Source of the DNA: Microcoleus sp. bin38.metabat.b11b12b14.051
GTDB taxonomy: Bacteria > Cyanobacteriota > Cyanobacteriia > Cyanobacteriales > Microcoleaceae
NCBI RefSeq assembly: GCF_013299165.1
Contig: NZ_JAAFKD010000003.1
Location: forward strand, 1 to 61,370
Direction: 5' to 3'
Length of the DNA stretch: 61,370 bases
Position numbers and translations under genes: made by a program. Shown here piece by piece: positions 37,457 to 45,544 of this stretch. The notes under the pieces were generated by a model, which was not told where the DNA came from, ran no database searches, and saw only the letters and a program-made list of their open reading frames with translations. Numbering within the stretch: position 1 is the stretch's first letter; every line of letters starts with the position of its first letter.

Positions 37457-38743
37457 ATGATTCGCGAAGTTTTCATGCCAGCCCTGAGCTCTACCATGAC
37501 AGAGGGCAAAATTGTTTCCTGGGTCAAATCCGCCGGAGACAAAGTAGAAAAAGGCGAAACCGTAGTCGTAGTTGAATCCGACAAAGCCGACATGGATGTC
37601 GAGTCTTTCTACGAAGGCTATCTAGCAATAATTATTGTACCAGCAGGCGAAGTTGCGACCGTCGGAGCTGCGATCGCCCTGGTAGCAGAAACAGAAGCCG
37701 AAATCGCCGCCGCCCAAAAACAAGGAGCCGCAGCCCCAGCAGCCGCAGCCCCAGCAGCCCCAGTCCCCGCTCCTGTCGCAGCAACCGCATCAGTGGGTTT
37801 GCAGCAAAACGTCAGCCGCCAAAACGGGCGCAGCATCGTTTCTCCCCGCGCTCGCAAGTTAGCCAAAGAATTTAAAGTAGATTTGAATTCGATCAAAGGC
37901 AGCGGCCCCAACGGTCGGATTGTGGCAGAAGATGTCGAAGCAGCCGCCGGTAAAGCCCAACCCGCCCCGGTTCAGCAACCCGTAACAGTTCCCGCAGCAC
38001 CAGCACCCGCAGCAGCCGCACCCGCAGCAGCCAAACCCGCACCCGCACCAATCCCAGCGGTAGCGCTTTCCGGTAACAGAGTACCGATGAATGCGCTGCA
38101 AAATGCGGTAGTTCGCAATATGGAAGCAAGTTTGAGCGTGCCGTGTTTCCGCGTCGGCTACACAATTACTACCGATAATCTCGACAAACTCTACAAACAA
38201 ATTAAGTCAAAAGGCGTCACAATGACGGCTTTGCTGGCTAAAGCAGTAGCTGTAACTTTACAAAAACATCCTCTGCTGAATGCTTGTTATGTAGAGTCCG
38301 GAATTCAACACCGGGCTGATATTAATGTGGCGGTAGCGGTGGCCATGGACGGCGGCGGTTTGATTACGCCGGTGTTGCAAAATGCCGATCGCCTCGATAT
38401 CTATTCGCTCTCCCGCACTTGGAAGGATTTAGTCGATCGCTCCCGCGCCAAACAGCTAAAACCTGACGAATACACCACGGGAACTTTTACTCTTTCCAAT
38501 CTGGGAATGTACGGAGTAGATAAGTTTGACGCGATTTTGCCGCCAAATCAAGGCTCGATTTTGGCGATCGGCTCTTCGCGGCAGCAAGTCGTAGCTAACG
38601 AGGAAGGCTTGATGGGAGTGAAGCGGCAAATGCAAGTGAATATTACTTGCGATCACCGAATTATTTACGGTGCTGACGCTGCATCTTTCTTGCAAGATTT
38701 AGCCAAATTGATTGAAACAAATCCTCAATCTTTGACGCTTTAA
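37457..38743 (+). CDS. pyruvate dehydrogenase E2, dihydrolipoamide acetyltransferase
   Basis: This 428-residue catalytic core subunit of the pyruvate dehydrogenase complex transfers acetyl groups from lipoate to CoA. The N-terminal lipoyl domain (residues 1-80) contains VVESDKADMDV with the lipoylated Lys. An Ala/Pro linker, the E1/E3-binding domain (VSPRARKLAKEFKVDLNSIKGSGPNGRIVAEDV), and a second Ala/Pro linker follow. The catalytic domain ends with the CDHRIIYGADAASFL motif (the His and Asp positions of the acyltransferase family). It has a single lipoyl domain, as is usual in cyanobacteria and plastids. A GGACTTTT stretch precedes the ATG. The other complex genes are not in this window. 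Confidence 0.93.
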   Translation: MIREVFMPALSSTMTEGKIVSWVKSAGDKVEKGETVVVVESDKADMDVESFYEGYLAIIIVPAGEVATVGAAIALVAETEAEIAAAQKQGAAAPAAAAPAAPVPAPVAATASVGLQQNVSRQNGRSIVSPRARKLAKEFKVDLNSIKGSGPNGRIVAEDVEAAAGKAQPAPVQQPVTVPAAPAPAAAAPAAAKPAPAPIPAVALSGNRVPMNALQNAVVRNMEASLSVPCFRVGYTITTDNLDKLYKQIKSKGVTMTALLAKAVAVTLQKHPLLNACYVESGIQHRADINVAVAVAMDGGGLITPVLQNADRLDIYSLSRTWKDLVDRSRAKQLKPDEYTTGTFTLSNLGMYGVDKFDAILPPNQGSILAIGSSRQQVVANEEGLMGVKRQMQVNITCDHRIIYGADAASFLQDLAKLIETNPQSLTL

Positions 38744-38775
38744 TCAGGACTCGCATTCCTGACTACAAACAAATA

Positions 38776-38835
38776 GGTTCGTAGTGAGGACTTTAGTCCT
38801 TCTCGGGATGCGGACTAAAGTCCTCACTACAAACC
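38776..38835. repeat. TTCGTAGTG-type hairpin between convergent genes
   Basis: GGTTCGTAGTGAGGACTTTAG and its complement (CTAAAGTCCTCACTACAAACC) flank a 12-base centre. It lies between the E2 gene and the convergent RDD/pentapeptide gene and may double as a terminator. Confidence 0.9.
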
Positions 38836-38840
38836 AACCC

Positions 38841-40973
38841 TTAATTTTTTGGCGGACACTTCGGATGAATCCCGCCCTGCAAACAAATGTAAGCAATTTG
38901 ACTTTGATCTAAATTCTTAGCCTCAGCAAAATTAATACCTTGGAATCGACCTGATTTGCTACCGGGCGGACTTTGAATAAACTGCTCCGCAGTCGCCTTC
39001 CCCTGAAACACAGCGCCTTGAAAATTCGCTCCCGCTAAATTTGCGCCCCGAAAATCGACCGAACTCACGTCCGCATTCTGCAAATTAGCATCTTGCAACC
39101 GAGCATCTTTTAAATTAGCGTTAGCCAGTTTAGCCGAACTAAAATCGGCATTTTGTAAGTTAGCGCCGCTCAAATCTGCACCGGACAAATCTGCACCTTG
39201 CCATTCCGATTTAGACAAATTTGTCGAGGACAACTGAGTACCTTGAGCCTTGACTTTACCCAAACGCGCACTTGACAAATTTGCTCCCGAAAAATTCGCG
39301 CTGCCGATATCTGCACCCGTAAAAATTGCCTCTTTTAACATGGCTTGCTGCAAAAAAGCCCCGATTAAAAGACTGTTGCTAAGATTAGCTCCATTCAAAT
39401 TGCCGTTTGACAAATTAGCTTTGTTCAGGATAGCACGCACAAAAGTAGTGCGGTACATGACAGCACTGTTCAAAGATGCTCCCGTTAAATTTGCTCCCTC
39501 AAAATTAGCTTCGCTTAAGTCAGAAATCCAATCGTCAAAGGTTCCCGGACGCCTGTCTTCTCCGGTACCATAAAAGCGAATTCCCTGCAAGTTAGCATTG
39601 GTTAAATTGCTTTTTCTCAGCTTAATTCCCGATAAGTCAACTTTGTCTAATACTAAAGTAAACTGACCCGAGCCGGCAGGACTTTGACTTAAATCTGTGC
39701 GGCTGAGATCGACGCCGTTGAGCTGGCCGCTATACACTGTGAGAATTTTGCCGATCGCCCTTTGCACTGTTCGCTGGCGGGTCGCCGCTAACTCGCGTTC
39801 CGGCGCCTTTCCCCCGTAGCGCAGGGATTCGAGATCGTTGCTAAGAGCTTGATTCAACCGCTGCAAATCAGGCAAAGCCTTGGGCCCGGTACTGACTAAA
39901 GCTTGCTGGATCGCATCCAGCATCGCCTTGCTGTCTTCTTGAGCCAGCAAATCGGCTAACAGCGGTACGGCGCGGGAGTCTTCCACCGCCCCCAAAGCCA
40001 AAATTGCCGATCGCCTCCCCGAGGTGCCGCTAGCCGAAGTCGGAGACAATTTACTCACTAAAGCCACAAATAATTCGTCATTCCGCTGGCGGGAATCGCG
40101 CAAATTTGCTTGACTTTGAGTGTAAATCAGAGTGCCGACAAACAAAGCCAAAATCAATCCCGCGCTGCCGGTAGTAACTATTACCAAAGTTGTGCCGGGG
40201 TGCTGGCGAATCCAATTCCACAAACTAGGCTCTTGCTTCACGTCGGTTTCCGGAGTCAAAACCAAAGCAGCAATCTGCGCGTCTTCCTCAGTCCATTCTT
40301 GACTTTTGACAGGATTGGAAGACAGTTGGCCCGATCGAGCATAGACGACCAAAGTATTAGCGAGGCGATCGTGTCCCGATTGCCGTTTGTAGCGCAGTGC
40401 CAAAGCGCCATCTGCCAGCACTGACAAGCCGCTCAACGCCCCTAAAATAATTAAATCCGGAAACGCCCCAGACAAGCGCCAAATGCCGTAAGCGATGCCC
40501 AGAGGCACTCCCCAGCGCCCTAAAATTTCGCGAATTAGCACTCGCCCAAAACCCGGAGGATGGCCCGATGTTGTGACAACTTTCACCCCAAACCAGCGTT
40601 TCGGGAGAGTTTGACCGGTTCTGGCGAGCAAAAACAACTGCCACGCCACTAAAGCTGCCGGTGCCAGCAGCGCCCCCGACCACAATAGATTAGTTAGGGG
40701 TGCAACTCTGGGGTTGCGATCGCGCACCGGTATGCCCAAAACACGGGCGACGCTTTCCGATGCTGCTGCTACTGAGGAATTGAGGGGTACCGTTGGAGAT
40801 TCCTGATTCACCAATGCGCCGATGCTGAAGGGAACGAGGGCACTGGCCACCAGAAAGGAAATTTCAACAGCAAAGGTGCCGCACCGGCGAACCAGCAGTG
40901 GCATTTGCTGGGATTGTCTCTGCCAAGACGGATCGGGTTGATTAATACCACCGGGTGCGGTTGGGCCAGCCAT
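38841..40973 (-). CDS. membrane protein with RDD domain, HEAT-like region and pentapeptide repeats
   Basis: This 710-residue multi-domain protein begins with an RDD-type membrane domain over about residues 20-215 (LLVRRCGTFAVEISFLVASALV, ARTGQTLPKRWFGVKVVTTSG, and a C-terminal RQSGHDRLANTLVV). A further membrane helix, TTLVIVTTGSAGLILALFVGTLIY, lies at about 258-282. A HEAT-like helical segment (SAILALGAVEDSRAVPLLADLL) follows at about 300-390. Residues 425-690 are pentapeptide repeats (NLTNANLQ, ADLSGADLSGANLQNADFS). The function is unknown; the plan suggests a membrane-tethered scaffold. The 105-residue membrane protein upstream is 25 bases away on the same strand and is probably co-transcribed. 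Confidence 0.8.
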   Translation of the reverse strand: MAGPTAPGGINQPDPSWQRQSQQMPLLVRRCGTFAVEISFLVASALVPFSIGALVNQESPTVPLNSSVAAASESVARVLGIPVRDRNPRVAPLTNLLWSGALLAPAALVAWQLFLLARTGQTLPKRWFGVKVVTTSGHPPGFGRVLIREILGRWGVPLGIAYGIWRLSGAFPDLIILGALSGLSVLADGALALRYKRQSGHDRLANTLVVYARSGQLSSNPVKSQEWTEEDAQIAALVLTPETDVKQEPSLWNWIRQHPGTTLVIVTTGSAGLILALFVGTLIYTQSQANLRDSRQRNDELFVALVSKLSPTSASGTSGRRSAILALGAVEDSRAVPLLADLLAQEDSKAMLDAIQQALVSTGPKALPDLQRLNQALSNDLESLRYGGKAPERELAATRQRTVQRAIGKILTVYSGQLNGVDLSRTDLSQSPAGSGQFTLVLDKVDLSGIKLRKSNLTNANLQGIRFYGTGEDRRPGTFDDWISDLSEANFEGANLTGASLNSAVMYRTTFVRAILNKANLSNGNLNGANLSNSLLIGAFLQQAMLKEAIFTGADIGSANFSGANLSSARLGKVKAQGTQLSSTNLSKSEWQGADLSGADLSGANLQNADFSSAKLANANLKDARLQDANLQNADVSSVDFRGANLAGANFQGAVFQGKATAEQFIQSPPGSKSGRFQGINFAEAKNLDQSQIAYICLQGGIHPKCPPKN

Positions 40974-40998
40974 ATTGATAATTTCCTATTTTTAGTCG

Positions 40999-41316
40999 TT
41001 AGTGATGGGACGAATCTGGAGATATTGCCAATTTATACGCTATGTAGATTAGCACTCCCAGAACCGCAAGAGTCATCAGGGCGGAAATTAGCTGTACGAT
41101 GCTATTGAAGACTGTCAGGACAACGATCGCTCCGACGGCAAAAACTGCCACCTGCCCCGGTTTGGGCAGTCTTTGAAACTTGTCTAAAAATTGATTGTAG
41201 AACGTGCCGACAGCTTGATAGCTGTCGGGATTTTGTTGGACGAGGGGCGATCGTTCTAGTTTAGCTTTGAGTTCTGCGATCGCCTGCTGCCAATTGAAGT
41301 TATTTTGAGGATTCAT
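40999..41316 (-). CDS. small conserved membrane protein
   Basis: This is a 105-residue protein with a soluble helical N-terminal half (FNWQQAIAELKAKLERSPLV) and two adjacent hydrophobic segments (VAVFAVGAIVVLTVFNSIV and LISALMTLAVLGVLIYIAYKLA). I recognise no named family. It is the first gene of a likely two-gene unit with the RDD/pentapeptide protein, whose start is 25 bases downstream. A shared role at a membrane is a reasonable inference. Confidence 0.75.
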   Translation of the reverse strand: MNPQNNFNWQQAIAELKAKLERSPLVQQNPDSYQAVGTFYNQFLDKFQRLPKPGQVAVFAVGAIVVLTVFNSIVQLISALMTLAVLGVLIYIAYKLAISPDSSHH

Positions 41317-41509
41317 AAAATTCAGTAGTTAAGTCATTAGTCATCAGTCATCAGTCATCAGTCATCAGGTAGAAGGCAGAAGACATACACAGCAAGCTTG
41401 TTACGGATCTGTATTTTACATTTAATTAAGTGGATTTACTTAGTTTAGATTAATGTGTTTGGAACCGCAATTATCATCTATCGTCTAAAGAACTAGGACT
41501 AAACGTCAT

Positions 41510-41860
41510 TGTGTGAGGAAATGTCAGTAACTCAGCCCTAAAGGGACTGAGCTTGTAAGAGAAATCGAGCAAGCTGTGCTGACCAGACCCCTCGATCACG
41601 AGGAGCCGTTATTTAGGTCACGACACTCCTTGAATGCGACGCCAGTTTTTCGCTCTGTCATCTGCAATTAAACAGTTTTAAAGTCACTGAAACAGTGTTG
41701 CAGGTCTAACAAGCCTTTATAACCAGGTCTGCACGAACATTACCCCGCAAGGGAGAAAGGAGACCACAATATCTCCATTGGAGGGGCAACCATACCCCTC
41801 CAACCCCGCAAGGGGGTTCACGGGGACTGAAGTCCCCCGTGTCGTTTCCCTCTCCGAGGC
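41510..41860 (-). ncRNA. possible relic of an IS200/IS605 3' end (omega-RNA-like structured region)
   Basis: On the minus strand this region is a chain of stems. They include GGGGGACTTCAGTCCCC, a GGGG/CCCC stem with a GGAGGGG..CCCCTCC stem, and finally CTTACAAGCTCAGTCCCTTTAGGGCTGAGTTACTGAC, read as adjoining short parts. That last hairpin resembles right ends of cyanobacterial tnpB elements as I remember them, but I cannot compare directly. No tnpB reading frame is intact nearby. It could instead be an unrelated structured RNA or an expanded repeat. Confidence 0.35.
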
Positions 41861-41899
41861 TCAAGCCACGCTGGTTTCCCACTTACCGAGTTTTTTTTT

Positions 41900-42349
41900 A
41901 TGAAGATACACTGTGCGGGCGATCGCGGCAAACGGTGGTTTAGTGCGATCGTCACCCTAGCCTTGGCAATGATTTTAGCGGATGCCGGAGCCCTTCGGAG
42001 CCAACCGCTACAAATTGCCCCCGGATTTCCCGAACCGCTGAGCGTTTCCGGCGTTTCCGGCGGCCCGAACAATAGCGGCGACTGCGGTTTCGTCGCCCCA
42101 GGGCCGAACCACGTCATCGAAGTAACGCAGGATTTACCTTACTGGCGAATTGCAGTAAAAACAGCAGGAGCGCCTAGTTTGATGATTCAGGGGCCGAGGG
42201 GTCGTTTCTGCGTCCTACCAGCGAATGCTGCTGCGGGTAATGTAGAATTTTCAGGTTATGGGGACAAGGGAACTTACGTGATTTTTGTGGGCGATCGATC
42301 GCAAGCCCAACACCCTTACTCTCTCTCTATTTCCCAAAAGCGCAACTAA
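41900..42349 (+). CDS. secreted hypothetical protein
   Basis: This 149-residue protein has a charged N-terminus and a hydrophobic stretch (WFSAIVTLALAMILADAGA) typical of a signal peptide or anchor. The mature part has two cysteines (SGDCGFV and RFCVLP) and beta-type segments (PYWRIAVKTAGAPSLMIQGP, KGTYVIFVGDRS). I do not recognise the family. The fold may be a small periplasmic beta-sandwich, but that is only an impression. The ATG follows a T-run with no ribosome site, so the true start is uncertain. It is followed by heptamer repeats and the convergent larC gene. Confidence 0.6.
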   Translation: MKIHCAGDRGKRWFSAIVTLALAMILADAGALRSQPLQIAPGFPEPLSVSGVSGGPNNSGDCGFVAPGPNHVIEVTQDLPYWRIAVKTAGAPSLMIQGPRGRFCVLPANAAAGNVEFSGYGDKGTYVIFVGDRSQAQHPYSLSISQKRN

Positions 42350-42404
42350 CAGTAAAACTGGACGATCGGCACGGGAGTTTACCCTCCGAAGCTTTCCTAC
42401 CAAC

Positions 42405-42478
42405 CGCCAACTGTCAACTGTCAACTGTCAACTGTCAACTACCAACTGTCAACTGTCAACTGTCAACTGTCAACTGCT
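42405..42478. repeat. CAACTGT heptamer tandem repeat
   Basis: About ten copies of CAACTGT (two variant CAACTAC/CAACTGC) lie between the two convergent genes. The same heptamer occurs near 19602, 19935 and 56953. Its 3' end overlaps the last codons of larC. Confidence 0.92.
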
Positions 42479-43905
42479 CGATTGCGATCGTACCAAATTT
42501 GCAGCGCCAACCGATGAACTTCACGCCAACTAACATTTTTCACGCGGGCAATTTCCGCACAATCTTCGTACTCCGGCTGCACATTAACAATCGTTTCTCC
42601 AGACTTAGCAACTTTTATTTGCACGTCGCCATACTCAGTTTGAACTTTGGCGATTTCTCGCTCCAAAATAGTTCTCTGTTGAGTCGATCGCCTAATTCCC
42701 AAAGTAGTAGTCTCCCGAAACATCACAGCCTCGCAAGCATCCTGAAATTCGGGATGACAAATAGCAGTTAACAAAACCCCCAACCGCGACTTTTTCATCA
42801 CAATTGGCGTAGTAAAAACATCCAGAGCTCCGGCGAGAAACAAAGCATCAAAAACATAGCCGATCGCCTGCGGATTCAAATCATCAATTTGCGTTTCCAA
42901 AACACAGATTGTTTCCTGCGAATTGGCGATCGGTAATTGTAAATTGGTAATTGGTAATTGGTAATTACTTGACTTTTCCCCTCTTCCTTCTTCCTTCTCC
43001 TCTCTTCCTTCTTCCTTCTTCCCTCTTCCTTCTTCCTTCCTACCAATCCAGAGGCGCAAAATATTAGGAATTACTAGATTTCGCGAACCCGCACCCAAAC
43101 CGATCGCCTGAATCTGCATCGATGGTGGCGGGCCAAAAGCAGAAGCGAGAGTACAAGCGATCGCAGTACCCGTAGGAGTGCACAACTCGCGATCGATCCC
43201 ATTGCTATAAACCGGCACTCCATGAGTTTCCCACAACCGCATCACAGCAGGCGTGGGCACAGCTAACTTGCCATGTGCAGCCTTCACCGTACCCCCACCA
43301 GTCGGCATCGGCGAAAAGTAAAACTCCTGAATATCCAACCAATCCAAACCCAAACAAGTACCGACAATATCAATAATTGCATCCGTAGCCCCCACCTCGT
43401 GAAAGTGAACCTCGCTTGGGGGAATACCATGTACGGCAGCCTCTGCATCTGCTAATTTGCCAAATACGCTCAAACTCCACGCTTCCACGCGCGGAGGCAA
43501 TTTTGCAGAGACAATGATTTGCTCAATTTGGGGCAAATGGCGGTGATGGCTGTGGCTAATTTCGGCATCTGCTTCGCCGTGACTGTGAGAATGTTCTTCC
43601 CCGTGGTGATGGTGGTGGCGCGCATCGAAAGTCGGCGATTCCGTTTCCGAGGGATCGAGGGCGGAGTCAGCAGCCAGATTGTTTGATTTTAAGGGCAAAT
43701 CTCCTGTTAAATCGACATAAAATTTAGTTGCTTGTTGAGTATTGCGGTGGACTAATTGGGCCCGCAATTGGTACTCAGTCGAAATGCCTAGTAAATCTAG
43801 TTTTTCGATTAGGTAGTCTAAGGGAACACCAGCGTGTACAAGAGCTCCTAGGCACATATCGCCAGCAATGCCGGTAGGACAGTCAAAATAAGCTATTTTA
43901 TTCAT
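42463..43905 (-). CDS. larC: nickel pincer cofactor biosynthesis protein LarC
   Basis: From ATG 43905 this is a 480-residue protein of the LarC/DUF111 family, which inserts nickel into the pincer nucleotide cofactor. The start MNKIAYFDCPTGIAGDMCLGALV is diagnostic. So are VHFHEVGATDAIIDIVGTCLGL and ELCTPTGTAIACTLA. A His-rich stretch (HHHHHGEEHSHSHGEADAE) in the middle is typical of metal-handling LarC proteins. Residues about 288-332 (RKEEGRGKKEEGREEKEEG, then NYQLPITNLQLPIANSQ) are not conserved. They are encoded by GGAAGAAG and ATTGGTA DNA repeats that sit between the conserved blocks while keeping the frame open. larB and larE are not seen here. Confidence 0.9.
   Translation of the reverse strand: MNKIAYFDCPTGIAGDMCLGALVHAGVPLDYLIEKLDLLGISTEYQLRAQLVHRNTQQATKFYVDLTGDLPLKSNNLAADSALDPSETESPTFDARHHHHHGEEHSHSHGEADAEISHSHHRHLPQIEQIIVSAKLPPRVEAWSLSVFGKLADAEAAVHGIPPSEVHFHEVGATDAIIDIVGTCLGLDWLDIQEFYFSPMPTGGGTVKAAHGKLAVPTPAVMRLWETHGVPVYSNGIDRELCTPTGTAIACTLASAFGPPPSMQIQAIGLGAGSRNLVIPNILRLWIGRKEEGRGKKEEGREEKEEGRGEKSSNYQLPITNLQLPIANSQETICVLETQIDDLNPQAIGYVFDALFLAGALDVFTTPIVMKKSRLGVLLTAICHPEFQDACEAVMFRETTTLGIRRSTQQRTILEREIAKVQTEYGDVQIKVAKSGETIVNVQPEYEDCAEIARVKNVSWREVHRLALQIWYDRNRAVDS
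42912..43043. repeat. repeat insertion inside larC
   Basis: About 130 bases combine an ATTGGTA heptamer array (near 42925-42968) with a CTTCCTTCTTCC-type array (42975-43040). Both kinds occur elsewhere in intergenic DNA (37282-37320, 56812-56940) and the second also inside the DUF3685 gene. Confidence 0.85.
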
Positions 43906-43980
43906 TATTAACAATTAATTTTCAACATTGATTGTTTTAGCACATTTGTCGATCGCCCACTTAGCCTGCAATACCTTAAC

Positions 43981-44646
43981 ATGGCAATTATTTACGGACT
44001 CCATCCAGTTGCACCCCAGAAAGACCGGATCGAGAAGATTACAAAATCTCTCAAAGATGGGGCAGTGATGCTTTATCCAACAGATACAGTTTACGCGATC
44101 GGCTGCGATCTCAACTCCAAATCTGCCGTAGAACGAGTCAGGCGGATCAAGCAACTATCCAATGATAAGCCCTTAACCTTCTTGTGCTCCTCATTGTCAA
44201 ATATCACCGAGTATGCTGCCGTCACCGATGAAGCATACAGAATCATCAAGCGGTTAATCCCCGGGCCGTATACATTTCTGCTACCAGCTAGCAAGTTAGT
44301 GCCAAAATTGGTAATGAACCCAAAACGCAAAACCACGGGAATTCGCGTTCCCAACCACCCGCTTTGTTTTACACTGCTAGAATCTTTGGGAAATCCGATT
44401 ATTTCCACATCTGCTCACATTACCACTGATGATGAAGGTGCAGCACCAGTGCCGGAATCTAAAGCAGAAAGCTTTGGCAAAGCCGAACTTTTTGACTGTT
44501 TTTTAAAGTTAGTAGATATCATTATCGATGATGATTCCGATCCGGGATATCAAGTCTCTACGATTCTCGATTTGACAGAAAGCGAACCAATTGTAGTTCG
44601 TCGCGGCTTGGGATGGGAAGCAGCCGCCGCCTGGGAGAAAGATTAA
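43981..44646 (+). CDS. Sua5/YciO/YrdC-family L-threonylcarbamoyladenylate synthase
   Basis: This 221-residue protein has the YrdC fold. It opens with LKDGAVMLYPTDTVYAIGCDLNSKSAVERV, and RIKQLSNDKPLTFLCSS is the ATP/threonine-binding KxR...SxN-type region of the family. PGPYTFLLPAS and GIRVPNHP complete the pattern. Such enzymes make threonylcarbamoyl-AMP for the t6A37 tRNA modification. The YciO-like subgroup may do something different, and the sequence does not let me separate the two firmly. It starts at ATG 43981, divergent from larC with a 75-base spacer that must hold both promoters. Confidence 0.85.
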   Translation: MAIIYGLHPVAPQKDRIEKITKSLKDGAVMLYPTDTVYAIGCDLNSKSAVERVRRIKQLSNDKPLTFLCSSLSNITEYAAVTDEAYRIIKRLIPGPYTFLLPASKLVPKLVMNPKRKTTGIRVPNHPLCFTLLESLGNPIISTSAHITTDDEGAAPVPESKAESFGKAELFDCFLKLVDIIIDDDSDPGYQVSTILDLTESEPIVVRRGLGWEAAAAWEKD

Positions 44647-44681
44647 CATTTGAGGGCTATTGCGCTTCTCCAACAGTCCGC

Positions 44682-44700
44682 CGGGGGTTCAAAACCCCCG
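44682..44700 (+). terminator. hairpin downstream of the Sua5/YrdC gene
   Basis: CGGGGGTT and AACCCCCG pair around a short CAA loop 36 bases after the stop codon. There is no T-run, so its strength as a terminator is uncertain. Confidence 0.5.
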
Positions 44701-44787
44701 TCTCATAGCAAAAGTCCTCTCAAAGAGGACTGCTAAATATAGCGGTTATCCTGTTGAATTAAATTTATGTAAATCCTGTATTTTAAC

Positions 44788-45045
44788 TGGTTCCCAGGCT
44801 TAGCCTTGGAACCTATATCCAGAGGCTCTGCCTCGCCTGGGAAAATGGAGGCAGAGCCTCCGGATATGCGTTACTTTCGCTTAGCCTGGTAACGAGTTAT
44901 GAGGCAGAGAAGCCGTCCGAAATTTTGATTGAAAGGACTTTTAAAATCTTGTTTACTGAATAAAAAAAAGTAATTTTAACCGTCCATTCTTCAACCCACG
45001 GAGGTGGGTTTTGTTTGTATAGACGCGGTTTTAACCGCCCGGTTG
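44788..45045. repeat. GTTCCCAGGC...AGCCTGGTAAC element and a GGCGG-family half element
   Basis: The first (44788-44898) has ends GGTTCCCAGGCT/AGCCTGGTAAC and inner arms CCAGAGGCTCTGCCTC/GAGGCAGAGCCTCCGG. The second (about 44985-45045) has TTCTTCAACCCACGGAGGTGGG with GTATAGACGCGGTTTTAACCGCC. They fill the spacer before the DUF427 gene; nothing else is seen there. Confidence 0.8.
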
Positions 45046-45162
45046 TCTGTTTAAATTAATTTAAATTAAATTTAAATAACCCGTAGGGACACAACAATGT
45101 TGTGTCCTCTATCTTGACCGATAACTTATCGAAATCGCGGCTAATCAGCCTACGAAAACCAA

Positions 45163-45447
45163 CTAAGCCTCAACCTTAACTCCTTTCCAAAAAGCCACAT
45201 ATCCTGCAATATTTTTAGCAGCATCCTTCGGAGTAGGATAGTACCAAGCAGCATCCTTATTGACTTGACCGCCGACCTCAACACTGTAATAACTAGCAAC
45301 ACCTTTCCAACCGCAAGTAGTGTTAGTGCTGCTGTCCTTGAAATACTCGCGGTTGATTGCATCCGCCGGGAAATAATAGTTGTTGTCTACAACTTCGCAC
45401 TTATCGCTCTCGGCCAAAACGGCACCATTCCAAATTGCTTTCGGCAT
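45163..45447 (-). CDS. DUF427 protein
   Basis: This 94-residue protein matches the DUF427 family in length and sequence, from MPKAIWNGAVLAESD through the VDNNYYFPADAIN stretch, TTCGWKGVASYYSVEV and DAAWYYPTPKDAAKNIAGYVAFW. The family is widespread, forms a small beta barrel, and has no settled function. The gene is divergent from recQ with a spacer of about 100 bases. Confidence 0.92.
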   Translation of the reverse strand: MPKAIWNGAVLAESDKCEVVDNNYYFPADAINREYFKDSSTNTTCGWKGVASYYSVEVGGQVNKDAAWYYPTPKDAAKNIAGYVAFWKGVKVEA

Positions 45448-45544
45448 CGGTTTATCTGCTTAAATTGAGATTCTCAAATATTGTAACTGTATTTGTGCTC
45501 AAAAGACCTAGAATAGGGTAGAAGTCACCAACCAATTACAGCAA

